DNA of 56,752 bases from Legionella yabuuchiae (GTDB lineage: Bacteria; Pseudomonadota; Gammaproteobacteria; Legionellales; Legionellaceae), in assembly GCF_900640115.1 (NCBI RefSeq), contig NZ_CAAAIW010000019.1, positions 1 through 56,752 on the forward strand, given 5' to 3'. The position numbers and the translations under genes were made by a program. This document shows, one piece after another, positions 1 to 8,843 of the stretch. Each line of letters begins with the position of its first letter. Within the stretch, counting starts at the first letter, position 1. The notes below the pieces were generated by a model. It did not search any database, had not been told where the DNA came from, and was given only the letters and a program-made list of their open reading frames with translations.

Positions 1-80
1 TTGACGATCGAGATTATATGATTTTCATTCTATGGCAGCGAGTTATCTTAAGTTACTTCAGTGCCAAACCAGAAATGGTT

Positions 81-123
81 GCCCGCCTGCGCGGGCATGA
101 CAGGTTTTTTGTCATGTACAGAG
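81..123. repeat. Two small hairpins; the second is shared with 16256-16291
   Basis: Positions 81-96 form a perfect hairpin (GCCCGC, 4-nt loop, GCGGGC). Positions 96-123 hold CATGACA, a T-rich loop, TGTCATG and then TACAGAG. The second hairpin recurs in inverse orientation inside the longer palindrome at 16256-16291. It lies about 70 bp upstream of the first gene and could be a dispersed repeat or a terminator of an upstream gene outside the window. Confidence 0.6.
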
Positions 124-193
124 CCTTCCTGCAAATAGTTCTTGATTTTATTTTGTTAGGATAATAAATTTATTCACTTTATAAGGATATAAA

Positions 194-928
194 ATGAAGA
201 AAGGAATACTAGGTTTATGGGTTTTAGGTTTTAGCTCGTCCGTTTTAGCTAATAATTTTTATATTGGCGCACAAACAGGATATGACAGTTATACGACAAA
301 AGGTGACCATATATTCAATATCGGTTCAGCTCTCCAACCAAGCAATTATTCTGCTGAGACTTCTATTCACAGTCAAGGTATTCAGGGTGGAATTTTTGCA
401 GGGTATCTTTTTGAAAATGCGAAATATAATTTGGCGGTAGAGCTAAATGCTGCCACCAGTTCTGCTAAAAAAACCAATGTTGCGTCTTTAAATACCTCAA
501 CTCCAATTGGACTGATATCCAATACCACTAGAGAATCTGCTGATGTAAGTGAAAGCTATGCAATTAGTCTATTACCAGGATGTAATGTGTCTAGAAACAG
601 TTTGATTTTTTTACGTCTAGCAGCCGTAAATACAAACTTTAATTTTTTTAATAATAATCCCCCATTTATTATTGTAAATCCTCCTTTAGATGTTTCTGTA
701 AATGAGCATCTTTGGGGTGGACGTATTGGAGTTGGAACTCAATATCAAATCAAAAGGCAAATTGCTATTCGTGGTGAATATAATTACACAGCCTATCGAA
801 CTCCATCTCGAACCAATCTCCCAGCTTCATATGATGTAGGATCAGAATTGAAATTTATTCCAAGCTCAAGTCAGTTTGTTTTAAGTATTGTTTATCAATT
901 CGGACAGCAGAAAAATCAAATAAAATAG
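194..928 (+). CDS. Outer-membrane beta-barrel protein
   Basis: This 244-residue protein has a clear signal peptide (MKKGILGLWVLGFSSSVLA, predicted cut before NNFYIG). The mature part alternates hydrophobic and polar residues and has the FYIGAQTGYDSY and GGIFAGYLFE patterns of small Opa/OmpA-like eight-stranded barrels. Near the C-terminus FVLSIVYQFG resembles a last beta strand, followed by a short polar tail. An AAGGA ribosome-binding site precedes the ATG. It is predicted to sit in the outer membrane; ligand and role are unknown. Cys residues and long periplasmic domains are almost absent. It stands alone, with a repeat- and DnaA-box-rich gap behind it. Confident as an outer-membrane protein, not as any named porin. 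Confidence 0.8.
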   Translation: MKKGILGLWVLGFSSSVLANNFYIGAQTGYDSYTTKGDHIFNIGSALQPSNYSAETSIHSQGIQGGIFAGYLFENAKYNLAVELNAATSSAKKTNVASLNTSTPIGLISNTTRESADVSESYAISLLPGCNVSRNSLIFLRLAAVNTNFNFFNNNPPFIIVNPPLDVSVNEHLWGGRIGVGTQYQIKRQIAIRGEYNYTAYRTPSRTNLPASYDVGSELKFIPSSSQFVLSIVYQFGQQKNQIK

Positions 929-972
929 CGCGCGCAGATTGCGAACAAACAACATCTAATTCGCTAAAAACT

Positions 973-1158
973 CTTTTTAAAATGTGGCAGGTTGAAAAAT
1001 AAAGGCGGCTAAAATAACGTATTTTGAATGATCACGGGTATTTGGCAGAGCTGCTTTTAAAGATGAAGTAATAACGAGCTCTATTGCGAATCTCTAAAAG
1101 TAGCTCTGGCGGAAAAAGCGATAGGGCAAATCTAGCATTTAGAAAGATTACGGGTATA
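973..1158. repeat. Dispersed palindromic repeat: right half plus loop-conserved hairpin
   Basis: Positions 973-1042 match the right half of the repeat seen complete at 17393-17558 (TTTTTAAAATG, GGCAGG, AATAAAGGCG, ATTTTGAA, ATCACGGGTA). From 1043 a second palindrome follows: its arms (around CAGAGCTGCTTTTAAAGA and TCTCTAAAAGTAGCTCTGG) pair imperfectly, and its loop closely matches the loop of the hairpin at 17611-17667 although the stems differ. It ends in another ATTACGGGTATA terminus. Confidence 0.75.
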
Positions 1159-1244
1159 TTATGCCAAGCCTCACTTACTGAACCTCACCTAATTGATCCG
1201 AGTTATTCGGGTCATCCATGAATGCTAAGCATTAACTAACATAC

Positions 1245-1375
1245 TTATCCACAGAATTTGTGGATAAATCAGAATGAAAAAAACATTGCTTGAAGGTTGT
1301 ATTTTCTGGGGTTTTATGATTTTTTAAACTAAAATTTTTATAAAGCCTAACCTTCTGAATAAAAAATTATCCACA
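1245..1375. other. DnaA-box array A (two inverted boxes plus a third)
   Basis: Perfect TTATCCACA occurs at 1245-1253, its complement TGTGGATAA at 1259-1267 (starts 14 bp apart), and another TTATCCACA at 1367-1375. The surroundings are very AT-rich. The same three-box layout recurs at 55653-55790. TTATCCACA is the classical DnaA-binding consensus; whether this is an origin, a DnaA-titration site or a dispersed repeat cannot be told from the window. It lies in the 929-1644 gap, which otherwise holds only the palindromic repeat. Confidence 0.7.
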
Positions 1376-1644
1376 GGCTTAATGACAAGAAATTTATAGA
1401 AATAAACAAAGAGAATAGCAAAGTATTTTTTTAAAAAACAGACTTGCTTTTTAAAAAAAATTTTAATCTAAGACCATCATTAAAGTGAGTCCAAACAGTA
1501 ATCCTAACAATTGGTTCAGTTGTTCAGGTAAATGCCTGGCAAGAATTAGCTATAAAAAAATCGGGTGGGTAAGTAAGAGTTCCTTAATGTTTAAAATATG
1601 TACTATTATTAATTATATAGCCTAGCATTCTAGAGAAATCCTAC

Positions 1645-3150
1645 ATGCCAAACAATGATACAATCAACGAACTATCGGCTAGCATCTTGAGGATGACAAA
1701 GCAGCTTAACGCTCTGAAGATCAACGACCCGCGTCGAAAAAAATTAACAAAATCTCTAGAAACTGAAACAGCTAAGCTTGCATCGCTAGCAAAAATCAAA
1801 GAGAAAAATGCCCAAGAAAATTTTGATAAGGTAATGGAAACGTTTGATCAACAGACAGATCAGCTCGATAAAGGCATGGGGGCAATTTTAGGACGACCAA
1901 CCGCTACTAATGACGCTGATGAAGTTGACAGATTATTAGCTGAAATCGCTGGCTCTTATAATAAGCCGAGTAGCTCTCTACCTGCAACTGGCAGACCATC
2001 CAATAAGAGTGAAACGTCCTCCTTGGAGGAGCTGGAGCGTCGTTTAAATAGATTAAGAGGTAATACACCTACTAAATTTGCTCCTTTAGCCGCAAGAACC
2101 TATAACGAAGCAGCGGCTTCATTAGAAGAAGAACGCAACAAAGAAGCCGCAGACATTCTAAGGCAGCTTGCGGACAAAGAACAACTCAAAGCGAATACTA
2201 AAACCAAACCAGCTGTACAATCATACATCGATAGAACACCTCTTCAACAAACGGATTTTGATGAAGAATTAGCTGACATGCACGCAGATATAGACGGTAT
2301 ATCAGAAGAGATGTCAGACGAACTCGATGAATTGGATCAGATAAGCTCCGTCTTACAGCAACCATTATCCGATAGTAATGAGGCAGAACTTGAAAGCGAT
2401 CTTGATGACTACCTGAAAGAATCAGTGGAACCAAACACCTCCTCTCAAACCCAAATGGACAACTCACCGGAATCGCTATTACATAAAGACAACAAACGTA
2501 CTTCATCTTTTGCTCCCTCACCCGCATTAAGTACTAAAACTCAACAACCTCAACATACTTCATCGCCAATGGTTTCAGAAACTTCTGGTATTTTAGGGTT
2601 TTTAAAAAAAGCAGCACAGGGAATCATCAGTGGCGTGAAGGCATTCTTTAATGCCTTCACGAGAAAAGATGAACGTAACACAATGAAAGGTGAACGTAAC
2701 CCAGTGGACGTGCAACCAAGACCTTTTACTAAGCAATCAACGCAGCCACTACCTTCTTCTAGGCAATCAACGCAACCCGTAGCTAATAATCATCAGACTA
2801 GGAATGAATCTAAAAAGACTTCTACAGCCTTGCCAAAAGTGACAGAGCACAACCTAGCATGGAGCAAACCAGCTAATTCAACAGCAATGAAGCCATCGAT
2901 ACCACAGCAGCAAACAACGACTTGGCGCAAACCACGCAACACAACCAGTGCTAAACAACAATTAGCTGAAAAGACAGAGAAGATCCTTAACACATTTCAA
3001 ACAGCAATTGCTAAGCAAAGAGAACAGCAACTGGAAATGAAACAAAAGTTAGAGGATCGCCGGTCAAAAATGTCTGCTAGGAAAAAAAGAGATGAAATAA
3101 CACACGCAGCTGCTAGAAAACGCGACAATAATGCTCGCCCTAAACTATAG
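1645..3150 (+). CDS. Coiled-coil, low-complexity protein; candidate secreted effector
   Basis: A 501-residue hydrophilic protein with no recognised enzyme domain. Residues 1-75 are Lys/Glu-rich with heptad-like spacing and probably coiled coil. The middle is disordered (Ser, Thr, Gln and Pro rich), including two near-copies of a QSTQP motif. A short amphipathic stretch around GFLKKAAQGIISGVKAFF could touch membranes. The C-terminus is again charged and helical (EQQLEMKQKLEDRRSK) and ends in a basic tail. There is no signal peptide. This composition is common among Dot/Icm substrates of Legionella, but that is inference only. It stands alone, AT-rich upstream, with a palindromic repeat immediately downstream. 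Confidence 0.7.
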   Translation: MPNNDTINELSASILRMTKQLNALKINDPRRKKLTKSLETETAKLASLAKIKEKNAQENFDKVMETFDQQTDQLDKGMGAILGRPTATNDADEVDRLLAEIAGSYNKPSSSLPATGRPSNKSETSSLEELERRLNRLRGNTPTKFAPLAARTYNEAAASLEEERNKEAADILRQLADKEQLKANTKTKPAVQSYIDRTPLQQTDFDEELADMHADIDGISEEMSDELDELDQISSVLQQPLSDSNEAELESDLDDYLKESVEPNTSSQTQMDNSPESLLHKDNKRTSSFAPSPALSTKTQQPQHTSSPMVSETSGILGFLKKAAQGIISGVKAFFNAFTRKDERNTMKGERNPVDVQPRPFTKQSTQPLPSSRQSTQPVANNHQTRNESKKTSTALPKVTEHNLAWSKPANSTAMKPSIPQQQTTTWRKPRNTTSAKQQLAEKTEKILNTFQTAIAKQREQQLEMKQKLEDRRSKMSARKKRDEITHAAARKRDNNARPKL

Positions 3151-3158
3151 AATATATT

Positions 3159-3226
3159 ATATACCCGTGATCTTTCGAAATGCGTGTTTTTAGGCGCCTT
3201 TATTTGTTGTCCAGTCGCATTTTGAA
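3159..3226. repeat. Half copy of the dispersed palindromic repeat
   Basis: Begins ATACCCGTGATCTTTCGAAA, continues through AGGCGCCTTTATTTGTTG and ends in GCATTTTGAAG. It is the reverse complement of the right half of the complete copies at 17393 and 45104. It directly follows the stop of the coiled-coil gene and could double as a transcription stop. Confidence 0.75.
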
Positions 3227-3307
3227 GTTGATTGGTTATAGAGGCAAAAGACGATAGACTGAGGTGATCAGAAGTTGCTCTGACCATTGCTGACTTAAAA
3301 AACAGAA

Positions 3308-3892
3308 TTATCTTAATGTCTTAAAGGAATGTGATATTTCTCGAGATAAGCGGTTGATATTTTCATTCATGGCGGCAACCACTGATGTTGGAGTAACTAT
3401 AGGCAATTTTTTCTTGTAACATAGGTGTCCATTTTTTACTACACGATGTTCTTGATAAATTAAATACTCAGCCCGAAAAATGTTATTGCCATGCACATCG
3501 GTTTCAAACAGTGAAATGATGACTTGCAGGGTATAACTTGGGGAAAGTTGACTATACCACGGTGTTTGTTCAATGACAGATCCGGGAAGCAAGGTTGATA
3601 AATTAGTTCTAAGGACGCGCGCAATATTATCTTTTAGAGACTCCGCCCAATGATGATTTTCTGCTAGTTTCACTTGGTGCTTACTGCAATGGAGTGTTAT
3701 CTCTGGTTTTTGTATGTACTCGGGAAGTTGAACCGGATTTATCCCAATCTTTAAATGAGAAAATTTCTTTTCTTTCGTGTGGTTGCAACAGGGAATCGGA
3801 TTAAGCACATACAGTTGTGGTGGTGTGCTTCGACTGCAACTTATTAGAAGGGATACAATAATTAGGATTAAACCGGTTTTAGCATGGTTCAC
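3308..3892 (-). CDS. ABC-transport auxiliary lipoprotein (PqiC-like)
   Basis: A 194-residue lipoprotein: the signal ends in the lipobox LLISC, so the mature protein starts at Cys19 and is lipid-anchored. The N-terminus of the mature part (STPPQLYVLNPI) is the hallmark of the PqiC/DUF330 auxiliary lipoproteins that work with MCE proteins, bridging to the outer membrane in lipid transport. It starts with GTG overlapping the TGA of the MCE gene (GTGA), so the two are translationally coupled. It is the last gene of a three-gene operon with the MlaD-like and MlaE-like genes. The family call rests on the N-terminal motif, length and context. Confidence 0.8.
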   Translation of the reverse strand: MNHAKTGLILIIVSLLISCSRSTPPQLYVLNPIPCCNHTKEKKFSHLKIGINPVQLPEYIQKPEITLHCSKHQVKLAENHHWAESLKDNIARVLRTNLSTLLPGSVIEQTPWYSQLSPSYTLQVIISLFETDVHGNNIFRAEYLIYQEHRVVKNGHLCYKKKLPIVTPTSVVAAMNENINRLSREISHSFKTLR

Positions 3893-4662
3893 GCGCGTCC
3901 CCTCAATAATGATTCAGGATACCTCAATAAGTAATCCATGAAGTTTTCTGTGGATTCTGCTGCTTTAGATACTTGTTGCATGCTTTGTCCAAATTGTGTC
4001 ATAAAAGGGGTTACATTTTGATTTAACTGATGCGCTAACTTCTCAACACGGTCACTCATCTGATTAATCGATCGAACCATATCTTGCATTTCACCGGATT
4101 TAACAAATTCACGGATTTCTTCCATGGTTTCTCGGGCGACCTTTAACGTTTCCTCTATGGTGGTATGTTTGTCAACAATTAAAGTCGTTGGAAACACTGG
4201 ATAGTTATTATAATAAGTGCGATGGTTTTTAGGTGGCTCGCCAGATTGAATGAGTTCAATGCTTGCAATCCCGGTAATTAAATTAGGCTTAGAAACGTCA
4301 GCAACGTAGCCTTGCTCAATCAGCAATCGAATTGGATTTTGTCTAAAGCCCGCGGTTCTTTCTACAAAAAATTGCACATAGACTGGAACGTCAACCGTTT
4401 TTCCCTGCCGGCTTTCCGTTAATTCAATACGAGATACTTCACCAATTTTAACGCCACGGTAGGTGATAGCAGAGCGTGAATCGATGCCCTCAAGAGAGCC
4501 ATTAAAGAACATCACATAGGTTTCCATTTCCTGCTTGAGATAGGTTTCATAAAAGAAGAATGCACTCACAATCAAAATAATAAATGCACCGGTAATAAAG
4601 ATTCCTATTAAGGTATATGTTCGTTCCCGATGCATTGTTGTCCTTAACTTATTAACCATCAT
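3889..4662 (-). CDS. MCE/MlaD-family lipid-transport protein
   Basis: A 257-residue protein with a single N-terminal membrane helix (YTLIGIFITGAFIILIVSAFFF) and a periplasmic MCE domain at about residues 40-120, with the typical GSLEGIDSRSAITYRGVKIGEV core. After it come a second, partial beta region and a long C-terminal coiled coil (TIEETLKVARETMEEIREF onward). MCE proteins form rings that pass phospholipids between membranes. It overlaps the upstream permease gene by ATGA and the downstream lipoprotein gene by GTGA. It is closer to single-MCE MlaD proteins than to the multi-domain PqiB type. Confidence 0.85.
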   Translation of the reverse strand: MMVNKLRTTMHRERTYTLIGIFITGAFIILIVSAFFFYETYLKQEMETYVMFFNGSLEGIDSRSAITYRGVKIGEVSRIELTESRQGKTVDVPVYVQFFVERTAGFRQNPIRLLIEQGYVADVSKPNLITGIASIELIQSGEPPKNHRTYYNNYPVFPTTLIVDKHTTIEETLKVARETMEEIREFVKSGEMQDMVRSINQMSDRVEKLAHQLNQNVTPFMTQFGQSMQQVSKAAESTENFMDYLLRYPESLLRGRA

Positions 4663-5423
4663 TCATGAAAAATATTCAGATAGACGCCAAAAAATAGGAT
4701 AAAAAATAAACTTCTTGTCATAATTCGTGAGACGGCTGTTCGCAATGAAATTTCTCGGATTGATATTTCATAATAATAGTAGCCAATCACTAAAGAGATA
4801 ATACAACAAAACATTAAAAGCTTAAAAACTGAATAAACAATATCATAAGGTGAAACGATACTCGCTAAGTGCAACAATAGATCACGCGTATCAATATTGA
4901 TGATGAATTGAAACGTTGAGTAAATTGAAACCAGAAAGGTAAATAATGAATAAATATAAAGCGATATACCATTAACAAACAAACTGATGGTGATGGGGAT
5001 AATAAACTCACACATGACTTCATCTGGCGTATGGTGCAAATGATGAATATCAGCATTAATGAGATTAAGCGAAGATTGGATAGATAATAGAATTCCAATG
5101 AGCAAAGGCGTTAGATTACTAATGGCAATATTTTGCATGATGGGTAATGCATTATCACCGCGACCTATCTCGTTGAGAATACTAAATATACTCAGGGATA
5201 GGGAAAGTCCGAGTAAGGCGCTGATGACGATAATAGGAAGCAATAAATGAGCGCCTGACAAGTAAACTGTTTTAATGAAATTTGACCATCCTATGGACTT
5301 GGGGCCTGCCAAGCAACGAAAAAAACTTGAAAAAAAATGTCCTAGGAATCTAAAAAATATTCGAATGCTGCCAATAAACCAGACTGTTGAATGACCCAGT
5401 TCCTTGAAGCTATACATTTTCAC
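4659..5423 (-). CDS. MlaE-family ABC transporter permease
   Basis: A 254-residue integral membrane protein with about five hydrophobic segments and the usual MlaE length. The N-terminal amphipathic part (FKELGHSTVWFIGSIRIFFRF) and the following helices (LLLPIIVISALLGLSLSLSI, ISNLTPLLIGILLSIQSSL) fit the MlaE/YrbE permease fold that anchors MCE rings in the inner membrane. It is first in the operon. The ATPase gene (mlaF type) that normally lies beside it is missing here, so an ATPase from elsewhere must power it, or the system is degenerate. Sequence conservation in the EQ-loop region looks weak, so it could be a divergent paralogue. Confidence 0.75.
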   Translation of the reverse strand: MKMYSFKELGHSTVWFIGSIRIFFRFLGHFFSSFFRCLAGPKSIGWSNFIKTVYLSGAHLLLPIIVISALLGLSLSLSIFSILNEIGRGDNALPIMQNIAISNLTPLLIGILLSIQSSLNLINADIHHLHHTPDEVMCEFIIPITISLFVNGISLYIYSLFTFLVSIYSTFQFIINIDTRDLLLHLASIVSPYDIVYSVFKLLMFCCIISLVIGYYYYEISIREISLRTAVSRIMTRSLFFILFFGVYLNIFHE

Positions 5424-5493
5424 CGTCCTGGTTGAATTCTTTTCTTTCCTAGACTCGAAAGTTTAGAAGGATGCTAAAATACTACCTCCCAGG

Positions 5494-6148
5494 TTAATCC
5501 TGGTCAAACAAGCTGTCATTGCCCATAGCAATCGCTTTGGCATGGGCGGTGATTTTATCACAAGGCCAATCCCACCAGGCTAGTTTTACAAGCTTTGCAA
5601 TGGTTTCATCATCAAAGCGCTTTCGTATCAGCTTTGCAGGGTTTCCGCCGACGACACTGTAAGCTTCGACATCTTTAGTCACCACCGAGCCTGAAGCAAT
5701 AATCGCTCCATCACCAACGTTCACACCTGGCATGATAATAGCATTATAGCCAATCCACACGTCATTACCGATGACAGTGTTACCTTTGTAGCCAGGTGTT
5801 AGCGGTATGTCTTGCCAGTCATTGCCAAATGCACAAAATGGAAACGTGGAAAAACCATCGGTTGCATGATTGGCGCCATTCATTAATAAAGCGAACATTA
5901 GTCGCAATTTGGCAAAACTTACCAATAATTAACTTATCCCCAATAAAGTCAAAGTGATACAGCACATTATTGTTAAAGTTCTCAACAGACTTGGGGTCAT
6001 CATAATGGGTGTAATCGCCTACGATAATATTAGGGTTGGTCACAATTGCGGGGCTTACAAAACGGGTGAATGGCGAAATGAACAAAAGGAAATCAAAATC
6101 AAGACACATGGCCGTAAAGCTATAAGCTATTTTCGCTACGGTCCTCAT
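5494..6148 (-). pseudogene. Xenobiotic acetyltransferase (CatB/Vat-like), frameshifted
   Basis: Two overlapping frames together spell a hexapeptide-repeat acetyltransferase of the chloramphenicol/streptogramin (CatB/Vat) group. The N-terminal part (6148-5885) has NPNIIVGDYTHYDDP and [15 protein letters not shown]. The C-terminal part (5883-5494) has [10 protein letters not shown] with the catalytic His, FGNDWQ, the repeats [12 protein letters not shown] and [16 protein letters not shown], and [15 protein letters not shown]. Family members read about NVRFI-MNGANH across the join. Here one extra base near 5883-5886 moves the frame, giving [10 protein letters not shown] and early termination. 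Everything else is well preserved, so the break is recent or a sequencing error. The true N-terminus is unclear; the first 30 or so residues of the frame look non-native. Confidence 0.8.
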
Positions 6149-6288
6149 ACAATACGAGATCTTGTGTTAAATGGCAGCACTTCTATAAGTCATATTGGCA
6201 GGACTGTTAGAGATTTTTTTATCTTGAAGCAGACAACAGTCATCATGGAATAATGGAAAAAACGCCAACCCCAACCTATGGATAAAAC

Positions 6289-6648
6289 ATGGAAAATAGA
6301 CGTTTTGACCATGAACGCTTAGACGTTTATCAGGCAGCCATAGCATTCGTCATGCTTAGCGATGAAATTTTAGAAGAGTTGCCCCGCGGTCGAGCTTATC
6401 TTGAGGATCAATTACAACGAGCCGCCTCATCAATAGCGCTGAACATTGCAGAAGGCGCAGGTGAGTATGCTAGGCATGAAAAACATCGCTTTTTTCGTTT
6501 GGCTAAGCGATCTGCAACTGAATGTGCTGCAATATTGGATATCGGTCTGAAATTAGGTCTGATCGAAACAAAGAAGCTTAGTGATGCCAGAGATCTGTTA
6601 TTCCGAATTGTATCTATGCTCATTAAAATGGTGAGCTCTGCCCATTAA
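6289..6648 (+). CDS. Four-helix-bundle (S23/IVP-type) protein
   Basis: A 119-residue all-helical protein starting MENRRFDHERLDVYQAAIAF. The family signature is visible: FDHERLDVY near the N-terminus, AASSIALNIAEGAGE in the middle and FFRLAKRSATECAAILDI after it. This family (TIGR02436) was first seen as proteins encoded in intervening sequences of 23S rRNA genes and includes relatives of the Avd proteins of diversity-generating retroelements. No rRNA or template/variable repeats lie nearby, so its role here is unknown. It lies 140 bp from the broken acetyltransferase in the opposite direction. Confidence 0.8.
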   Translation: MENRRFDHERLDVYQAAIAFVMLSDEILEELPRGRAYLEDQLQRAASSIALNIAEGAGEYARHEKHRFFRLAKRSATECAAILDIGLKLGLIETKKLSDARDLLFRIVSMLIKMVSSAH

Positions 6649-6859
6649 AAAACCGGGCAAGGGCTCGGGCACGATTTCATTGTGCACGGGCACGTATTAG
6701 CTCAGTGGTTTTTTGTCCGGTACGTAGGACATTTGTTGTATAAATGGTCTTTCGAATGCTTTCTGGATAATTAAATAAAGTATTGAGATTATGCCAGTGA
6801 TTGCGCCGAAGGCGGCTTATTTGAGGATATAGGGTATCCTAATTGATTAGGTAGCTACA

Positions 6860-7759
6860 TTAGCTCGGCAGGGTGTTATTACAAAAATATTGATTGATAA
6901 CGTCTTCTTGGTACAGTTTGTAAGAAAAAAACCCTACAGTGGCTATTGCTGCTGCAATTCCAAAGCTAGACCTGCAAGTCAGTAGCGATTTCTTGTCTTC
7001 CAAATCCTTCTCGGTTACATTATCTGTAAAAAAAGGTGCTTTGTGCATGCAGGTAGAGTGAATTACTTTGTCATTGTACAATATGTCAAATCCAAATAAT
7101 ATACGGGACTGGTCCAAATTCATAATCGACTTCACATTGAGGGAAAGATCACAAGTGTTTTCATATTGATTAGATACGACCGCTTCCATATATACTAAAT
7201 CTTGCCACGCATCATTGAACGTTTTGATTGCTTTACATCGGTCAAGGTTAGACTTTGCTTTGTAAAAGACATAGTCACCAACTGAGTTCGCATGAGAGAA
7301 TATTTCGTGGTATTTGCTACGTATTAATGCGGTTTTTTTTGCTACGAGCACATCTTTCTTGTTAAATTGAAATAGAAGATAATTGTCTATTGAAACTTGA
7401 ACACCTACTTGCTTATTTGATTGATCATAAATTCTGGTAATTAAGCAAGGTCTGGACAGGTGAGTGGAAATATCTTCAAAAAGTTCGTTAAATAATTGAC
7501 TATCAGTTAGTAATAAAAAAGCATTAGCTTTCTCTAACAAAGCGTTATCTTCACTCTCTAACAAGGTATCTACTTCAATATCTTCATCTGGATCCATAAT
7601 TTCAATAATAGATTTAAAATTTCTTTCAAATTTAAATCCAAATGATTCCATTAAGCAATCAGGAATATCTAAGTCCATTAAACATACTTGTGAAAAAGAG
7701 TGGGAGACCTGTTGATATCTAGCCGATCCACCTTCTTTTAGATCTTGGATGATGAGCAT
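6860..7759 (-). CDS. Unknown protein with a C-terminal hydrophobic anchor
   Basis: A 299-residue protein that I do not recognise. It lacks a signal peptide. The body is mixed alpha/beta, with an acidic stretch near residues 55-75 (MDPDEDIEVDTLLESEDN). One hydrophobic segment near residue 270 (FGIAAAIATVGFFSYKLY) is followed by only a short tail, the arrangement of a tail-anchored protein. A cytosolic domain with a C-terminal membrane anchor and no homologue that I can name is compatible with a Legionella effector, but nothing proves secretion. It is monocistronic; the AT-rich gap upstream (7760-7889) holds no other gene. Confidence 0.6.
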   Translation of the reverse strand: MLIIQDLKEGGSARYQQVSHSFSQVCLMDLDIPDCLMESFGFKFERNFKSIIEIMDPDEDIEVDTLLESEDNALLEKANAFLLLTDSQLFNELFEDISTHLSRPCLITRIYDQSNKQVGVQVSIDNYLLFQFNKKDVLVAKKTALIRSKYHEIFSHANSVGDYVFYKAKSNLDRCKAIKTFNDAWQDLVYMEAVVSNQYENTCDLSLNVKSIMNLDQSRILFGFDILYNDKVIHSTCMHKAPFFTDNVTEKDLEDKKSLLTCRSSFGIAAAIATVGFFSYKLYQEDVINQYFCNNTLPS

Positions 7760-7889
7760 TATTTATATCTGGCATGATTAATAAAAATATATAATTCACC
7801 ATTATAAGAGAAAATAGCTTTTTGTCATGTTTAATGTGATTCGTTTTTTGTAAAACCAAAACCAGTCAATTCAGCCCAGCCAAGCCTCA

Positions 7890-8843
7890 TTACTGAACGC
7901 GCTTGGCATCAACACGCACAAGAATATCTGGCGTCACCGCCCCTTCATAAATCGGCAGGTCGCGGCCACTGAACTTAGGCCCTGAGTCAACGATCACATG
8001 CGCGAGGTTGGTCAAAGAATTATCTGCATTGGTGTCAAGGCGAACCCGCATGTTGTATTCGCCCCAAGCGCGCCGAAGATCCTCTCGATCCACGCCGATG
8101 GCACCAGAAAGGAAGGTAATGCTCTCTTTCGGATTCTTAGCCACATACGCCTCGGCGTCGATGAGTGCTTGCAATACTCGTTGAAAGGCCTGGGTTCTTT
8201 CCGCCAACGCATTAGCACGTGCCACCATAAAAACATTCGCATAATAAACACCGCGGTTAGGGAAGCGTATGCCGTCGTTACCAAGTTTCGATAATACGTT
8301 GAAGCCGTATGGTTGCCAAACACTAATCGCATCGACATCGCCATTGATCAGCGCAGTCTGCATGGCTGGTGGCGACAACGCCACCAGCGTCGCTTCCGAT
8401 AAATCAATATTGTTTGCCTCCGCAAAACGGCGCAGTAGCATATTGGATGAAGTGCCTGGCAGATAACCAATACGTCGCCCACGCAAATCAGCGGGCGTAT
8501 GAATGCCGCGGTCGGTGCGCGCGATGATGCTATCGTCGGTTTTTTCCATGACCGAGGCAATCGCGGTGACCCCTTGCAGACCCTCGAACCCAATGAAGGC
8601 GAGGTTTGCATCCACGAGAATGCCTAAATCAATTTGTCCGGATTTGACAGCTTCGAACGTGATTGTGCCGTTTTGTAATGGCTGATAGGCGACATCGACA
8701 CCGCGTTGTTCAAAGAAGCCTTGCTTCTGCGCAACAAGCACAAGCATCGAGATGTTCTTTGGTCCGCCAATCGTGACAGGCAAAGGCTCCTGAGAGCGCG
8801 GCGAACAACAGACCAGAGACAAAGCTACCAATGCAGCTAACAT
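7890..8843 (-). CDS. ABC-transporter substrate-binding lipoprotein (SsuA/NMT1-like)
   Basis: A 317-residue periplasmic binding protein of the SsuA/TauA/NMT1 type, for sulfonates, nitrate or thiamine-precursor-like ligands. Supporting motifs: VTIGGPKNISMLVLVAQKQG at the start of the fold, AVKSGQIDLGI, DLRGRRIGYLPGTSSNMLL and GDVDAISVWQPYG, the family core in the usual order. The short signal LVALSLVCC ends in a lipobox-like Cys pair but lacks the usual positive residues; the upstream codons offer no other ATG. It is visibly richer in GC than its neighbours (codons such as CGC, GCG and GGC are frequent) and has no permease or ATPase gene beside it. That suggests an orphan acquired by transfer. 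The ligand cannot be read from sequence. Confidence 0.8.
   Translation of the reverse strand: MLAALVALSLVCCSPRSQEPLPVTIGGPKNISMLVLVAQKQGFFEQRGVDVAYQPLQNGTITFEAVKSGQIDLGILVDANLAFIGFEGLQGVTAIASVMEKTDDSIIARTDRGIHTPADLRGRRIGYLPGTSSNMLLRRFAEANNIDLSEATLVALSPPAMQTALINGDVDAISVWQPYGFNVLSKLGNDGIRFPNRGVYYANVFMVARANALAERTQAFQRVLQALIDAEAYVAKNPKESITFLSGAIGVDREDLRRAWGEYNMRVRLDTNADNSLTNLAHVIVDSGPKFSGRDLPIYEGAVTPDILVRVDAKRVQ

Noticed and set aside
5954-6253. 99-codon plus-strand frame
   Set aside because: Antisense shadow of the well-supported acetyltransferase remnant.
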